The notes under the pieces: model-generated
What the model saw: only the letters and a program-made list of their open reading frames with translations
Database searches by the model: none
What the model was told of the DNA's origin: nothing
Assembly: GCA_015056125.1 (NCBI GenBank)
Contig: SVGW01000026.1
Span: forward strand, 1-34,803
Reading direction: 5' to 3'
From: Clostridiales bacterium
Lineage (GTDB): Bacteria; Bacillota; Clostridia; Christensenellales; Aristaeellaceae
Length of the DNA: 34,803 nucleotides
Shown here: piece by piece, positions 6,832 to 16,671 of the stretch
Position numbering within the stretch: position 1 is the first letter of the stretch
Layout of the letters: each line of letters begins with the position of its first letter
Made by a program: the position numbers and the translations under genes

Positions 6832-8247
6832 TCACCGGCGTTGTTTGCTACCTTCCCAGTATACATCCATTTCTGATAATGTCAAGCCCTCAAACTGCTT
6901 TCCATCCTTCAAAATCGCATTTTCCATAGCGGTGAAACGATTGATAAACTTTTCGGTAGCCTGCTGGAGTGCGGTTTCTGCTTCCACACCGGCCAGGCGC
7001 GCCACATTCACGCAGGCAAAGAAAAGATCGCCCAATTCCATGGCGGGATCGCGGCCGGCATTCAATTCTTCCAGCACTTCGTCCGCCTCTTCGTGCACCT
7101 TTTTCAGCGCATCTCTGGGATCGTCCCAATCAAAGCCCACATTCCGCGCTTTCTTTTGCACCTTGCCCGCCCGCATCAGCGGCGGCAGGCCCCGGGAGAC
7201 GCCGTTTAATACGGCGGATTGGGTGGTGAAGCCGCGCTCTTCATTCTTGATCTTTTCCCAATTTTTGAGCACGTCTTCGGCCGTATCGCACTGATCAGTG
7301 CCGAAGATATGGCGGTGACGATCAATCATTTTGCGGCAGACGTAGGTGGTGATATCGGAAAGCTCCATGGTGCCGTACTGCTCGCCCACGTGGGCATGGA
7401 ACACCACCTGCAAAAGCACATCGCCCAATTCATCCGCCACATGATCCCAATCCTCTTCATCAATGGCAGCGGCGGTTTCATATGCTTCTTCGATCAGGTA
7501 TTTCCGCAGGGTTTGGTGATTTTGCTCCTTATCCCAGGGGCAGCCATCCTCGCCCCGAAGAATGGCCATCACCCGCACCAGATCATAAAAATCAAAGCGC
7601 TTCCGGGCGATGAGGGGCGTGGCAGGAATCAGCACGGCGCAGGTGTGATCGTAGCTTTCCTGGCGGTCTAGATCGGAGAGGGAAAGGGAACGATAGGTGC
7701 GCACGGCTTCCTGACTGGGCGGGAAAAAGAGAATGGGCTGATCAATATCCATCCATTTAAGCAATTGCAGCTTGCATTCCCCCATGAGCATCCGGGAATT
7801 GCATTCCAGAATCAAAAGGGGATTTTGGATGCCGGTGATCTCCAGGGCAGATGCAGTTTGAATTTCCACCTTTTCCTGGGGCGCAGCCGCCAGGAAAGGA
7901 GCGGAAAGGGGCATGCCGGGAATCACGGAAACCTTGGTATGCTCCCGAAGCGCCTTTACCGTTTCATCGGCGGAAGCATCGAATACGGCATAGCAAAGGG
8001 CGCTTTTTTCGGCCAGCGCCAGCAGCTTTTTCACTGCTAAGCCGCTCAATTCCTCAAAATCCTCGCTCATTTCATGAAGCGCATCCAGCGATTCAAAGGA
8101 TATCCCTTTTTCCAGAAGATATGCGGCGGCATCGCACTGATTGGTGCGCAGCACCAATTTTTCTGCATTTTCCATGGCAGAAAGCGCGCCCAGGGTGAGA
8201 TGGCTCCGGTGCCCGGGGCCCAGAGATACGACAGTGATGGAATTCAT
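6832..8247 (-). CDS. mazG: MazG NTP pyrophosphohydrolase with N-terminal tetrapyrrole methylase-like domain (YabN type)
   Basis: This 471-aa fusion follows the Bacillus YabN layout. Residues 1 to about 215 resemble the SAM-dependent tetrapyrrole methylase fold (VVSLGPGHRSHLTLGALSAM), although its activity in YabN proteins is unclear. Then come two MazG modules: GCPWDKEQNHQTLRKYLIEEAYE with DELGDVLLQVVFHA near 240-300, and VHEEADEVLEEL with ELGDLFFACVNVARL near 390-430. The E-E-x-x-E and E-x-x-D motifs bind magnesium for hydrolysis of nucleoside triphosphates. ATG at 8247 overlaps the stop codon of the upstream flippase gene (ATGA), with AGGAGGTT before it, indicating translational coupling. 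A longer frame to 8448 lies inside the flippase gene. Confidence 0.93.
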   Translation of the reverse strand: MNSITVVSLGPGHRSHLTLGALSAMENAEKLVLRTNQCDAAAYLLEKGISFESLDALHEMSEDFEELSGLAVKKLLALAEKSALCYAVFDASADETVKALREHTKVSVIPGMPLSAPFLAAAPQEKVEIQTASALEITGIQNPLLILECNSRMLMGECKLQLLKWMDIDQPILFFPPSQEAVRTYRSLSLSDLDRQESYDHTCAVLIPATPLIARKRFDFYDLVRVMAILRGEDGCPWDKEQNHQTLRKYLIEEAYETAAAIDEEDWDHVADELGDVLLQVVFHAHVGEQYGTMELSDITTYVCRKMIDRHRHIFGTDQCDTAEDVLKNWEKIKNEERGFTTQSAVLNGVSRGLPPLMRAGKVQKKARNVGFDWDDPRDALKKVHEEADEVLEELNAGRDPAMELGDLFFACVNVARLAGVEAETALQQATEKFINRFTAMENAILKDGKQFEGLTLSEMDVYWEGSKQRR

Positions 8248-9845
8248 TTTACGAACCTCCTGATTCTGGCGGGCAGATCCTCCCGCCGGATGGCTTTCAG
8301 CTTCAGTGCGGCCAGGGCATAGACGGCAATGCCCGTCACTACGCACAACATGATGCCCAGCATCAGCACGGGACCGGCAAGCTGCCCAGCATCCCCGAAA
8401 ATGAAATGCCAGATGGCCCAGACGATCGCGCCCATGAGCAAGGAACAAAGAAGGGGTTTAGCCACCACATCTGTAAAGGAAAAGCGGCACCCGGTATACT
8501 TACACACGAAATAGAGATTGGGGATCATGCTGGCCGTGTAGCAAAGCAGGGAAGCAAAGGGCGCACCATGGATATCCACGCCGGGGATACGCACCAAGGT
8601 ATAATTAAGCGCAATCTTTAAGATAACGCCGATGAGCAGGGTATACATGGGGATGCGCTGCTTGCCTGCGCCCTGGAGGATGCCGCTGGTGGCCTGCACC
8701 ATGGTAAAGAGCACGATGGTGAGGCTGCTCACGGTGAGCAGCTCTGCTGCTACGTTCAGCTGTGCTGCGGTGTAGCTGCCCCGGTAGCAAAGATAGAGCA
8801 GGGGCTGGGCCAGCACGCTCATGCCAATGGAGCAGGGAAAGCCGATGACGGAGGCCATGCGAAGGCCGGTGTTGGTTTCGCTGGCCACGTAATCCTGATC
8901 CCCCCGGGCCATGCCGGCGGCGATAGAGGGCACCAGATTGGTGCTCATGGCCATGGCAAGGGCGGTGGGCACGTTAATCAGGGTGAGAACGGGGCCGGAA
9001 TAAGCGCCGTAACGGATGAGCGCGTCCTCCCGGGCCATGCCGGCGCCTTCCATGAGCTGGGTGAGCATCACGCTGTCAATAAACCCGGCCAGGGGTACAA
9101 TGCAGGCGCCCAGGGTGATGGGGATGGCTACGGCAACCAGGCGACGGGCAATGGTTTTGCCGGAAAGCAATTCCATGTTTTCCCGCTGGAGCGCTTCATC
9201 GCCCCGGTGATCCATGCGCTTATGCTGATACATCATATAGAAAAGCGCCGCGCCTTCCCCGATGGTGGAGCCCAGCAGCGCGCCCGCTGCGCCCCAGGCA
9301 ACCCCGCCCTTATGCATGCCAAGGGCAGCCAGGGGGAGCGCTACGGCCACCTTGCCCACCTGCTCAATGAGCTGGGAAATGGCGGTGGGCAGCATATGGC
9401 GGCGGCCCTGCATATAGCCCCGGTAAGCGCTCATTAAGCATACGAAAAAGAGGCTGGGGGCAATGCACAGATACCCGGCCATGGCTTCCTCCGTGCCTTG
9501 CCAGGCGGCTACATGGCCTGAAAAAAGCATCAGCAGCAGCGTGGTCACCAAGCCCAAAGCACAAAGAAGATACAGGGCGATGCGGAAAATGCGCTTGGCA
9601 TTTTGCGGCTCCTCTTTGGTGACGTAGTGGGACACCATCCGGGAGATGGCCACCGGAATACCGGCGGAGGAGATGGTGAGCAAGAGATTATAGGCGGGGA
9701 ACACCTTGTGGTAGATGGCCATGCCCATGGGATCGATCAAATGGGCCAGGGGGATGCGATAGAGCACCCCCACCACCTTACAGATGAGCCCGGCCAGCCC
9801 CAGGATGGACACACCACCCACTAGCGTTTTTTGTTTCTGCGTCAT
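8244..9845 (-). CDS. SpoVB/YabM-like MOP-superfamily flippase
   Basis: This 533-aa polytopic membrane protein belongs to the polysaccharide/lipid-linked precursor exporters of the MOP superfamily. About 14 hydrophobic segments are visible. The N-terminus GGVSILGLAGLICKVVGVLYRIPLAHLI and the segment SSAGIPVAISRMVS are typical of the SpoVB/YtgP/YabM group, and GYMQGRRHMLPTAISQLIEQVGKV near 145-170 is also conserved there. Family members move lipid-linked cell wall precursors or act in spore cortex formation; which role applies here cannot be told. The start has GGAGGT. Its stop overlaps the mazG start, and the order flippase-mazG-hup-rqcP matches the Bacillus yabM region. Confidence 0.88.
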   Translation of the reverse strand: MTQKQKTLVGGVSILGLAGLICKVVGVLYRIPLAHLIDPMGMAIYHKVFPAYNLLLTISSAGIPVAISRMVSHYVTKEEPQNAKRIFRIALYLLCALGLVTTLLLMLFSGHVAAWQGTEEAMAGYLCIAPSLFFVCLMSAYRGYMQGRRHMLPTAISQLIEQVGKVAVALPLAALGMHKGGVAWGAAGALLGSTIGEGAALFYMMYQHKRMDHRGDEALQRENMELLSGKTIARRLVAVAIPITLGACIVPLAGFIDSVMLTQLMEGAGMAREDALIRYGAYSGPVLTLINVPTALAMAMSTNLVPSIAAGMARGDQDYVASETNTGLRMASVIGFPCSIGMSVLAQPLLYLCYRGSYTAAQLNVAAELLTVSSLTIVLFTMVQATSGILQGAGKQRIPMYTLLIGVILKIALNYTLVRIPGVDIHGAPFASLLCYTASMIPNLYFVCKYTGCRFSFTDVVAKPLLCSLLMGAIVWAIWHFIFGDAGQLAGPVLMLGIMLCVVTGIAVYALAALKLKAIRREDLPARIRRFVK

Positions 9846-9863
9846 GGGGACCTCCAGAAAGAA

Positions 9864-9925
9864 TTTTGCGAGGGAAGGACTTTTGCGTCAAAAGTCCCTC
9901 CCTCGCGCTCCTTCCGAAAACCGAC
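9864..9925 (-). repeat. Hairpin repeat R5 (inverted copy) upstream of the flippase gene
   Basis: Arms from 9868 (GCGAGGGAAGGACTTTTG) to 9906 pair with one mismatch, and the family extension CTCCTTCCGAAAACCG follows to about 9922. It is opposite in orientation to R6, 100 nt away. The sequence between them (9926-10022) shows only a 9-bp inverted repeat, ACTGGGATA / TATCCCAGT. Confidence 0.8.
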
Positions 9926-10022
9926 TGGGATAAATGCGGATGTGCTGTCTATCCACTTGTGTATCCCAGTTTATTTCCACTGGCACACAATATGATTGGA
10001 TGCAGACCAGATATATCCAGAG

Positions 10023-10088
10023 CAGGTTTTCTTTGGGAGGGTGCGGGAGGGTATTTCTTTTTCAAAAGAAATACCCTCCCGCAAAAAT
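10023..10088 (+). repeat. Hairpin repeat R6 downstream of gyrA
   Basis: Arms at 10043-10061 and 10064-10082 (GCGGGAGGGTATTTCTTTT and complement) follow the extension AGGTTTTCTTTGGGAGGGT. It lies 10 nt beyond the gyrA stop codon and is the only hairpin there that could end gyrBA transcription. Confidence 0.82.
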
Positions 10089-10092
10089 ATAA

Positions 10093-12549
10093 TTATTCTT
10101 CTTCGGTTACTTCTGTTTCCTCGGGTTCTTCCTTTTCGGCCCGGGCGACGGCCACGATACGGCTGCCTTCGGCTACCCGCATCAGGCGAACGCCTTGGGT
10201 GGCGCGGCCGCAGAGGCGGATATCATCCACAGGGGTGCGGATGATGGTGCCGTCATCGGTGATCATCAGAAGGTCTTCTTCCGGATGCACCATCAGCTGC
10301 GCTACCAGATTGCCCGTTTTTTCGCTAAGGGTCATGGCGATGATGCCCTTGCCGGCGCGGCCGGTTTCGCGGTAGGCATCCACTTCGGTGCGCTTGCCGT
10401 AGCCGTTTTCGGTGATGGAGAGCACATGGGCACCCTCTTCGATCACGCACAGGTCGGTCACCTGATCGTTTTCCGAAAGGCTCATGGAGCGCACGCCGTG
10501 GCTGGCGCGGCCCATGGCGCGCACATGGCGCTCGTTAAAGCGGATGGCCTTGCCCTGGCGGGTGCCCAGCAGCAATTCTTCGCCGTCGCAGCACAATTCC
10601 ACGCCGATGAGTTCATCGCCCTCGTTGAGCACGATGGCGATAAGGCCGGCTTTGCGCAGGTTCTGGAATTCGGAAAGGGCGGTCTTTTTGATGAGGCCAT
10701 CCCGGGTGGCCATGATGAGATAGCGGCCTTCCGCCATTTCGGGCATGGGGATCATATTGGTCACCTTTTCGCCGGCGTTGAGCTGCAAAAGGTTCACAAT
10801 GGCCGTACCCCTGGCCGTGCGCCCGGCTTCGGGAATCTGGAAGCAGGTGAGGGTGTACACACGGCCTTGGTTGGTGAAGAACATGATGGGCTCGTGGGAG
10901 TTGACGATGCGGATATTTTCGGCATAGTCATCTTCCCTGGTGGTCATGGCCGCCACGCCCTTGCCGCCCCGGTTCTGGGCCTTGTAGATGGATTTGGAGA
11001 GGCGCTTTACATAGCCAAAGTGAGTGAGGGTCACCACCATATCGTCCACGGCGATCAGATCGGCAATGTCAATTTCCCCTTCCACGGCGGAAAGCTCGGT
11101 GCGCCGGGGATCGGCAAACTTATTCTTTACTTCGGTGAGCTCATCCTTGATCACGCCCATAAGCAGATTGCGATCGGCCAGCAGAGACTGGAGATAAGCG
11201 ATGGTTTCTTCCAGCTCTTTGTATTCTGCCAGAAGCTTATCCCGTTCCAGGCCGGTGAGGCGGGCCAGACGCATATCCAAAATGGCCTGGGCCTGCTTAT
11301 CGGAAAATTGGAAGCGGGCCATCAATTCGATCTTGGCGGTGGCGGTATCCTTACTGTTCCGGATAATATGCACAATTTCATCGATATGATCCAGGGCTCT
11401 GAGCAGACCCTCCAAGATATGGGCACGGGCCAGGGACTTATCCAGATCATACTTGGTGCGCCGGGTGACCACGTCTTCCTGGTGGAGGATATAGTAATGG
11501 AGCATATCCCGCAGGGACAATATTTTCGGCTCCCCATCCACCAGCGCCAGCATGATTACGCCAAAGGTATCCTGGAGCTGGGTGTGCTTATACAGGTAAT
11601 TGAGCACTACCTGCGGCTGCACATCGCGCTTTAATTCGATCACGATGCGCATGCCCTGGCGGTCGGATTCATCGCGGATATCGCTGATGCCATCCAAACG
11701 CTTTTCATGCACCAGCTCGGCAATTTTTTCCACCAGGCGGGCCTTATTTACCATATAGGGAATTTCGGTGATCACGATGCGCTGGCGGTTATTGGCCAAT
11801 TCTTCAATTTCGGATTTGGCCCGGGTGATCACCCGACCGCGGCCGGTGTGATAGGCTTCCCGGATGCCGCTACGGCCCAGGATCACGCCGCCGGTGGGGA
11901 AATCGGGGCCTTTGATGTGCTCCATCAGGTCATCCAGGGTGGCTTCGGGGTTATCGATTAAGCAGATGGCGCCATCGATCACTTCCCCCAGGTTGTGGGG
12001 AGGAATATTGGTGGCCATGCCAACGGCAATGCCGGAAGTGCCGTTTACCAGAAGATTGGGGAAGCGGCTGGGCAGGACCTTGGGCTGCATCAGGGTTTCA
12101 TCGAAGTTGGGCATGAAATCCACGGTGTCTTTTTCGATATCCTGCAGCATATAGGTGCAGATTTTGCTCATGCGCGCTTCGGTGTATCGCATGGCGGCGG
12201 CGCCGTCGCCATCCACAGAGCCAAAGTTGCCCTGGCCCTCCACCAGCATATAGCGCATGTTGAAATCCTGGGCCAGGCGCACCATGGCGTCGTATACGGA
12301 GCTGTCGCCATGGGGATGGAATTTACCCAGCACGTCGCCCACGATACGGGCGGACTTGCGGAAGGGCTTATCCGGGGTCATGCCCAGCTCGTTCATATCA
12401 TACAGGATGCGCCGATGCACGGGTTTTAAACCGTCCCTTACGTCGGGCAGCGCCCGATCCACGATGACGCTCATGGCATAGCTGATAAAGGATTGGCGCA
12501 TTTCATGCTCTAAATCCGTAGGGATCAACCGGTCTTTGATTTCGCTCAT
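10093..12549 (-). CDS. gyrA: DNA gyrase subunit A
   Basis: This 818-aa subunit cuts and rejoins DNA in the A2B2 gyrase that introduces negative supercoils. Residue numbering matches E. coli at the active site: the catalytic tyrosine is Tyr122 in [10 protein letters not shown]. The quinolone-resistance region [12 protein letters not shown] has Ser83 and Asp87, the usual susceptible residues. The C-terminal DNA-wrapping domain has the GyrA box as QNRGGKGV, where QRRGGKG is typical, followed by repeated beta-pinwheel blades. It starts 12 nt after the gyrB stop with GGGAG upstream, so the two are co-transcribed. The acidic tail ends [12 protein letters not shown]. Confidence 0.97.
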   Translation of the reverse strand: MSEIKDRLIPTDLEHEMRQSFISYAMSVIVDRALPDVRDGLKPVHRRILYDMNELGMTPDKPFRKSARIVGDVLGKFHPHGDSSVYDAMVRLAQDFNMRYMLVEGQGNFGSVDGDGAAAMRYTEARMSKICTYMLQDIEKDTVDFMPNFDETLMQPKVLPSRFPNLLVNGTSGIAVGMATNIPPHNLGEVIDGAICLIDNPEATLDDLMEHIKGPDFPTGGVILGRSGIREAYHTGRGRVITRAKSEIEELANNRQRIVITEIPYMVNKARLVEKIAELVHEKRLDGISDIRDESDRQGMRIVIELKRDVQPQVVLNYLYKHTQLQDTFGVIMLALVDGEPKILSLRDMLHYYILHQEDVVTRRTKYDLDKSLARAHILEGLLRALDHIDEIVHIIRNSKDTATAKIELMARFQFSDKQAQAILDMRLARLTGLERDKLLAEYKELEETIAYLQSLLADRNLLMGVIKDELTEVKNKFADPRRTELSAVEGEIDIADLIAVDDMVVTLTHFGYVKRLSKSIYKAQNRGGKGVAAMTTREDDYAENIRIVNSHEPIMFFTNQGRVYTLTCFQIPEAGRTARGTAIVNLLQLNAGEKVTNMIPMPEMAEGRYLIMATRDGLIKKTALSEFQNLRKAGLIAIVLNEGDELIGVELCCDGEELLLGTRQGKAIRFNERHVRAMGRASHGVRSMSLSENDQVTDLCVIEEGAHVLSITENGYGKRTEVDAYRETGRAGKGIIAMTLSEKTGNLVAQLMVHPEEDLLMITDDGTIIRTPVDDIRLCGRATQGVRLMRVAEGSRIVAVARAEKEEPEETEVTEEE

Positions 12550-12561
12550 GATCTTTCTCCC

Positions 12562-14571
<2,010 letters not shown>

Positions 14572-14576
14572 CTAAT

Positions 14577-14605
14577 ATTATAGCACAAATCAAGGCTTTT
14601 TGGAA
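14577..14605 (-). promoter_or_regulatory. Extended -10 promoter of gyrBA
   Basis: On the minus strand TGCTATAAT gives a consensus extended -10 (TATAAT at 14582-14577). The -35 position (14600-14605, TTCCAA) is weak, which extended -10 promoters tolerate. The leader to the gyrB ATG is about 50 nt. Confidence 0.7.
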
Positions 14606-14654
14606 GGGTTTCTACAATATTATGGGCAAATATCATTGTAAAAAAAGCCAAATC

Positions 14655-14675
14655 AAAAAGCCCCCAAACTGGGGG
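14655..14675 (-). terminator. Terminator of the 95-aa unknown gene
   Basis: On the minus strand CCCCCA and TGGGGG pair around GTT, followed by CTTTTTG. It lies 22 nt after the stop codon at 14698. Confidence 0.75.
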
Positions 14676-14697
14676 AAAATTGCGGCCTGATTTTGCA

Positions 14698-14985
14698 TTA
14701 TTTTGGAGCGGAAAGCGTGGAAAATTTCGTTTGGTTCAGCAGTGATTTCATTTCCAAAATGATTTCTTGAAATTTCAGGCTTTGTTCCTTTGCTTCGGCA
14801 TGAGAAAGGGGCGTGCAGGGCACATTTTCGATTTCCTCCAGAAAGCTATCCATGGCGGCGGCCAGCACCATCAGGGCCATGTGTCCTCCGCTTTTGCCCA
14901 TTTGCTCTTGATAAGCTAATTGCAGAAATTTCATGCTGAGCATCACCAGGCGCTGGGCGTGTTCCTTCAAAAGCTTTTCATCCAT
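14698..14985 (-). CDS. Hypothetical protein, 95 aa
   Basis: I do not recognise this protein. It is predicted to be largely alpha-helical, with charged stretches at both ends (MDEKLLKEHAQRL, and EAKEQSLKFQEIILEMKSLL, which could form a short coiled coil) and a more hydrophobic middle (GGHMALMVLAAAMDSFLEEI). There is no signal peptide or clear membrane helix. GGAGG before the ATG at 14985 and a terminator at 14655-14675 support a real gene. It is transcribed divergently from the ribbon-helix-helix gene at 15108, with repeated TGGAATYA sites between them, so the regulator may control it. Confidence 0.65.
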   Translation of the reverse strand: MDEKLLKEHAQRLVMLSMKFLQLAYQEQMGKSGGHMALMVLAAAMDSFLEEIENVPCTPLSHAEAKEQSLKFQEIILEMKSLLNQTKFSTLSAPK

Positions 14986-15000
14986 CGTCCTTTTCCTCCA

Positions 15001-15082
15001 TGGAATTAATTTGGAATCAAATTGATTCCATTAAAAGAATTGTATCACAAAATAGATGCAAAATAAATCCGAAATGGAATCA
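15001..15082. promoter_or_regulatory. Candidate operator: repeated TGGAATYA boxes between divergent genes
   Basis: The octamer TGGAATYA occurs at 15001-15008, 15012-15019 and 15075-15082, and inverted at 15023-15030. The middle pair makes a perfect 19-bp palindrome (TGGAATCAA-A-TTGATTCCA) at 15012-15030. The starts at 15001 and 15012 are 11 bp apart, one DNA turn. Such spacing fits cooperative binding by ribbon-helix-helix dimers, and the adjacent gene encodes one. A TACAAT -10-like box for the minus-strand gene overlaps this region at about 15039-15044. Confidence 0.5.
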
Positions 15083-15107
15083 GATCGAATTTATTTTGGA
15101 GGATGCT

Positions 15108-15293
15108 ATGGCACAGAAAAGCATTTCTATTCGGATGGATGAGGAAGTTTTGCATAAGTTGCATGTGGTTTCTGATTATTGGGGCCGCTCTGCCAACAGC
15201 CAGGTCGTATTTATGATCAAAAAGGTGATCGAGGAATACGAAGCGAAGCACGGAAAGATTGAATTGGGGGAAAAGAAAAAGCCTTCCCCTTGA
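15108..15293 (+). CDS. Arc-type ribbon-helix-helix DNA-binding protein
   Basis: This 61-aa protein has the Arc/MetJ fold pattern: a short beta strand SISIRMDEEVL, helix HKLHVVSDYWG, then the RSANSQVVFMIKKVIEEYE second helix. Arc-type proteins bind DNA as dimers through the strand and often repress their own gene. ATG at 15108 follows TTTTGGAGG by 7 nt; the frame open from 15000 has no ribosome binding site and covers the candidate operator. The last residues (KKKPSP) and the stop codon are encoded inside a MITE-like repeat that starts near 15278, so the C-terminus was probably reshaped by that insertion. No toxin partner is adjacent on the same strand. Confidence 0.8.
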   Translation: MAQKSISIRMDEEVLHKLHVVSDYWGRSANSQVVFMIKKVIEEYEAKHGKIELGEKKKPSP

Positions 15294-15407
15294 GGGGAAG
15301 GGGGACCGCTTGCGGTGGATGAGGTGGAAAAAAGACGTGAATGTATTATAGATTTCCACCTCATCAGTCACCTTCGGCGACAGCTTCCCCTCCAGGGGAA
15401 GCCTTTT
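15278..15407. mobile_element. MITE-like inverted-repeat element overlapping a gene end
   Basis: The left end AAGCCTTCCCCTTGAGGGG and the right end CCCCTCCAGGGGAAGCCTT are inverted repeats, and the pairing continues inward to GGATGAGGTGG (ending near 15329) and CCACCTCATC (starting near 15356). The centre is AT-rich. Each end is itself a small CCCCT/AGGGG hairpin. There is no transposase. Repeats with CACCTCATC and TTCCCCT ends are common in Clostridia genomes, to my knowledge. It supplies the last codons of the ribbon-helix-helix gene. Confidence 0.75.
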
Positions 15408-15457
15408 TGTATCTCGGGGAAATAAGCGGATAAATGAAAAACTGTCCCTATCCGAGG

Positions 15458-15518
15458 CAGTTTTCTTGGGGAGGGCGCGGGAGGGGCTTTCTTTTTCAAA
15501 AGAAAGCCCCTCCCGCAT
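15458..15518 (+). repeat. Hairpin repeat R7 downstream of murG
   Basis: Perfect arms from 15477 (GCGGGAGGGGCTTTCTTTT) to 15516 follow the extension CAGTTTTCTTGGGGAGGGC. It lies 6 nt beyond the murG stop codon. Confidence 0.82.
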
Positions 15519-15522
15519 ATAT

Positions 15523-16587
15523 TTATCTCTTCTCGATCTCGTGGATCAGGCCCAGCACGGGCAGGGTGCCATCGGCAGGGGGCGCGGATTCCAGATTTTT
15601 AATCAGGGTATCCTGATTGGCTGCCAATTGGCCGATGGCCTCATAGAGGGAATCGGCGGTCATATTTTCCTGGAGCAGCACATGGCAAAGGCCACGCTGC
15701 CGGAAGCTTTCAGCGTTCAAAATCTGGTCGCCCCGGCTGGCTCCCTTGGGATAGGGCACCAGCAGCATGGGCTTTTTCAGGGCCTGAAATTCGCAGATGG
15801 CGTTGCTGCCGGCCCGGGAAAGAATAAAATCTGCGCAGGCCAATACATCCGGAAGCTCGGCGGATAAAAATTCAAATTGCTTGTAGCCGGGCAGCGCGGC
15901 AAGGCTCTCATCCAGATTGCCCTTGCCGGTGAGATGCAATACATCCATGGTTTCAAGGAGCCGGGGCAGCGCTTCCCTCAGGGCCTTATTCACCGCCTGG
16001 GCGCCGGAGGAGCCGCCCATCATCATCAGCACGGGCCGATTTCCGCTAAAGCCGCAAAGCTCCAGGCCCTTTTCCCGGCTGCCGGAAAGCAATTCAGGGC
16101 GCATGGGCGTGCCCACGCACACCGCCTTTTCTCCCAGATGCTTGGCGCATTCGGGGAAGGTGGTGGCGATGCGCTTGGCAAACTTGGAGCAAATTTTATT
16201 GGCCAGGCCGGGGGTCAAATCGCTTTCGTGGCAGACCACGGGCACCTTGTGGAGCCATGCGCCGATAACCACGGGCACGGACACAAAGCCGCCCTTGGAA
16301 AAGCACACATCGGGCTTTAATTTGCCCATCAGGTGAGCGGATTGGAAAGCGCCCCAGATCACCCGGAAGGGATCGGTGAAGTTTTTCCAGTCAAAATACC
16401 GGCGCAGCTTGCCGCTTTTTACCGCATGGTAAGTAACCCCGGGCAGGGTCATCATTTTATGCTCAATGCCGTTTTCCGTGCCGATGTAGTGCACGTCATA
16501 GCCCTCTTTGAGAAGATGGGGCAGGATGGCCAGATGGGGGGTGACGTGGCCTGCGGTGCCGCCGCCGGTTAATACAATGCGCTTCAA
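15523..16587 (-). CDS. murG: UDP-GlcNAc:lipid I N-acetylglucosaminyltransferase MurG
   Basis: This 354-aa peripheral membrane glycosyltransferase adds GlcNAc to lipid I to make lipid II for peptidoglycan. The N-terminal GGGTAGHVTPHLAI motif (residues 8-21), HESDLTPGLANK near 125 and GGSSGAQAVN near 190 are MurG hallmarks, as is SRAGSNAICEF near 265 in the C-terminal donor domain. I place the start at TTG (16587), 8 nt after AAGGAGG and just before KRIVLTGGG; the frame extending to 16665 includes the promoter. Here murG stands alone, away from any mur/fts cluster, with its own promoter and hairpin R7 as its 3' end. Confidence 0.94.
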   Translation of the reverse strand: MKRIVLTGGGTAGHVTPHLAILPHLLKEGYDVHYIGTENGIEHKMMTLPGVTYHAVKSGKLRRYFDWKNFTDPFRVIWGAFQSAHLMGKLKPDVCFSKGGFVSVPVVIGAWLHKVPVVCHESDLTPGLANKICSKFAKRIATTFPECAKHLGEKAVCVGTPMRPELLSGSREKGLELCGFSGNRPVLMMMGGSSGAQAVNKALREALPRLLETMDVLHLTGKGNLDESLAALPGYKQFEFLSAELPDVLACADFILSRAGSNAICEFQALKKPMLLVPYPKGASRGDQILNAESFRQRGLCHVLLQENMTADSLYEAIGQLAANQDTLIKNLESAPPADGTLPVLGLIHEIEKR

Positions 16588-16636
16588 GCTAAGCGCCTCC
16601 TTTATGCTTGGTTTCATTTCCAGTTCGCTCATCAAT

Positions 16637-16665
16637 ATTATATCACAGGGGCAGGTGATATACAA
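16637..16665 (-). promoter_or_regulatory. Promoter of murG
   Basis: On the minus strand TTGTAT (16665-16660), a 17-bp spacer and TATAAT (16642-16637) with an extended TGA before it make a strong promoter. It lies just after the stop codon of the upstream gene. Confidence 0.82.
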
Positions 16666-16671
16666 CCGGAA

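Noticed and set aside
10195-11634. Plus-strand reading frame of 479 aa opposite gyrA
   Set aside because: Antisense to gyrA, no recognisable motifs and composition typical of an antisense frame. The same holds for the long frames at 20645-22300 and 23288-25081 opposite purL.
14698-15293. Toxin-antitoxin system
   Set aside because: The ribbon-helix-helix protein resembles antitoxins, but the neighbouring 95-aa gene is divergent rather than in an operon and shows no toxin motif.
15458-15518. Hairpin repeats as ordinary terminators only
   Set aside because: The stems are strong and lie after stop codons, but most lack a T run on the minus strand, share a conserved extension outside the stem, and two copies are inverted upstream of genes. 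They are therefore listed as repeats, with termination as a possible role.
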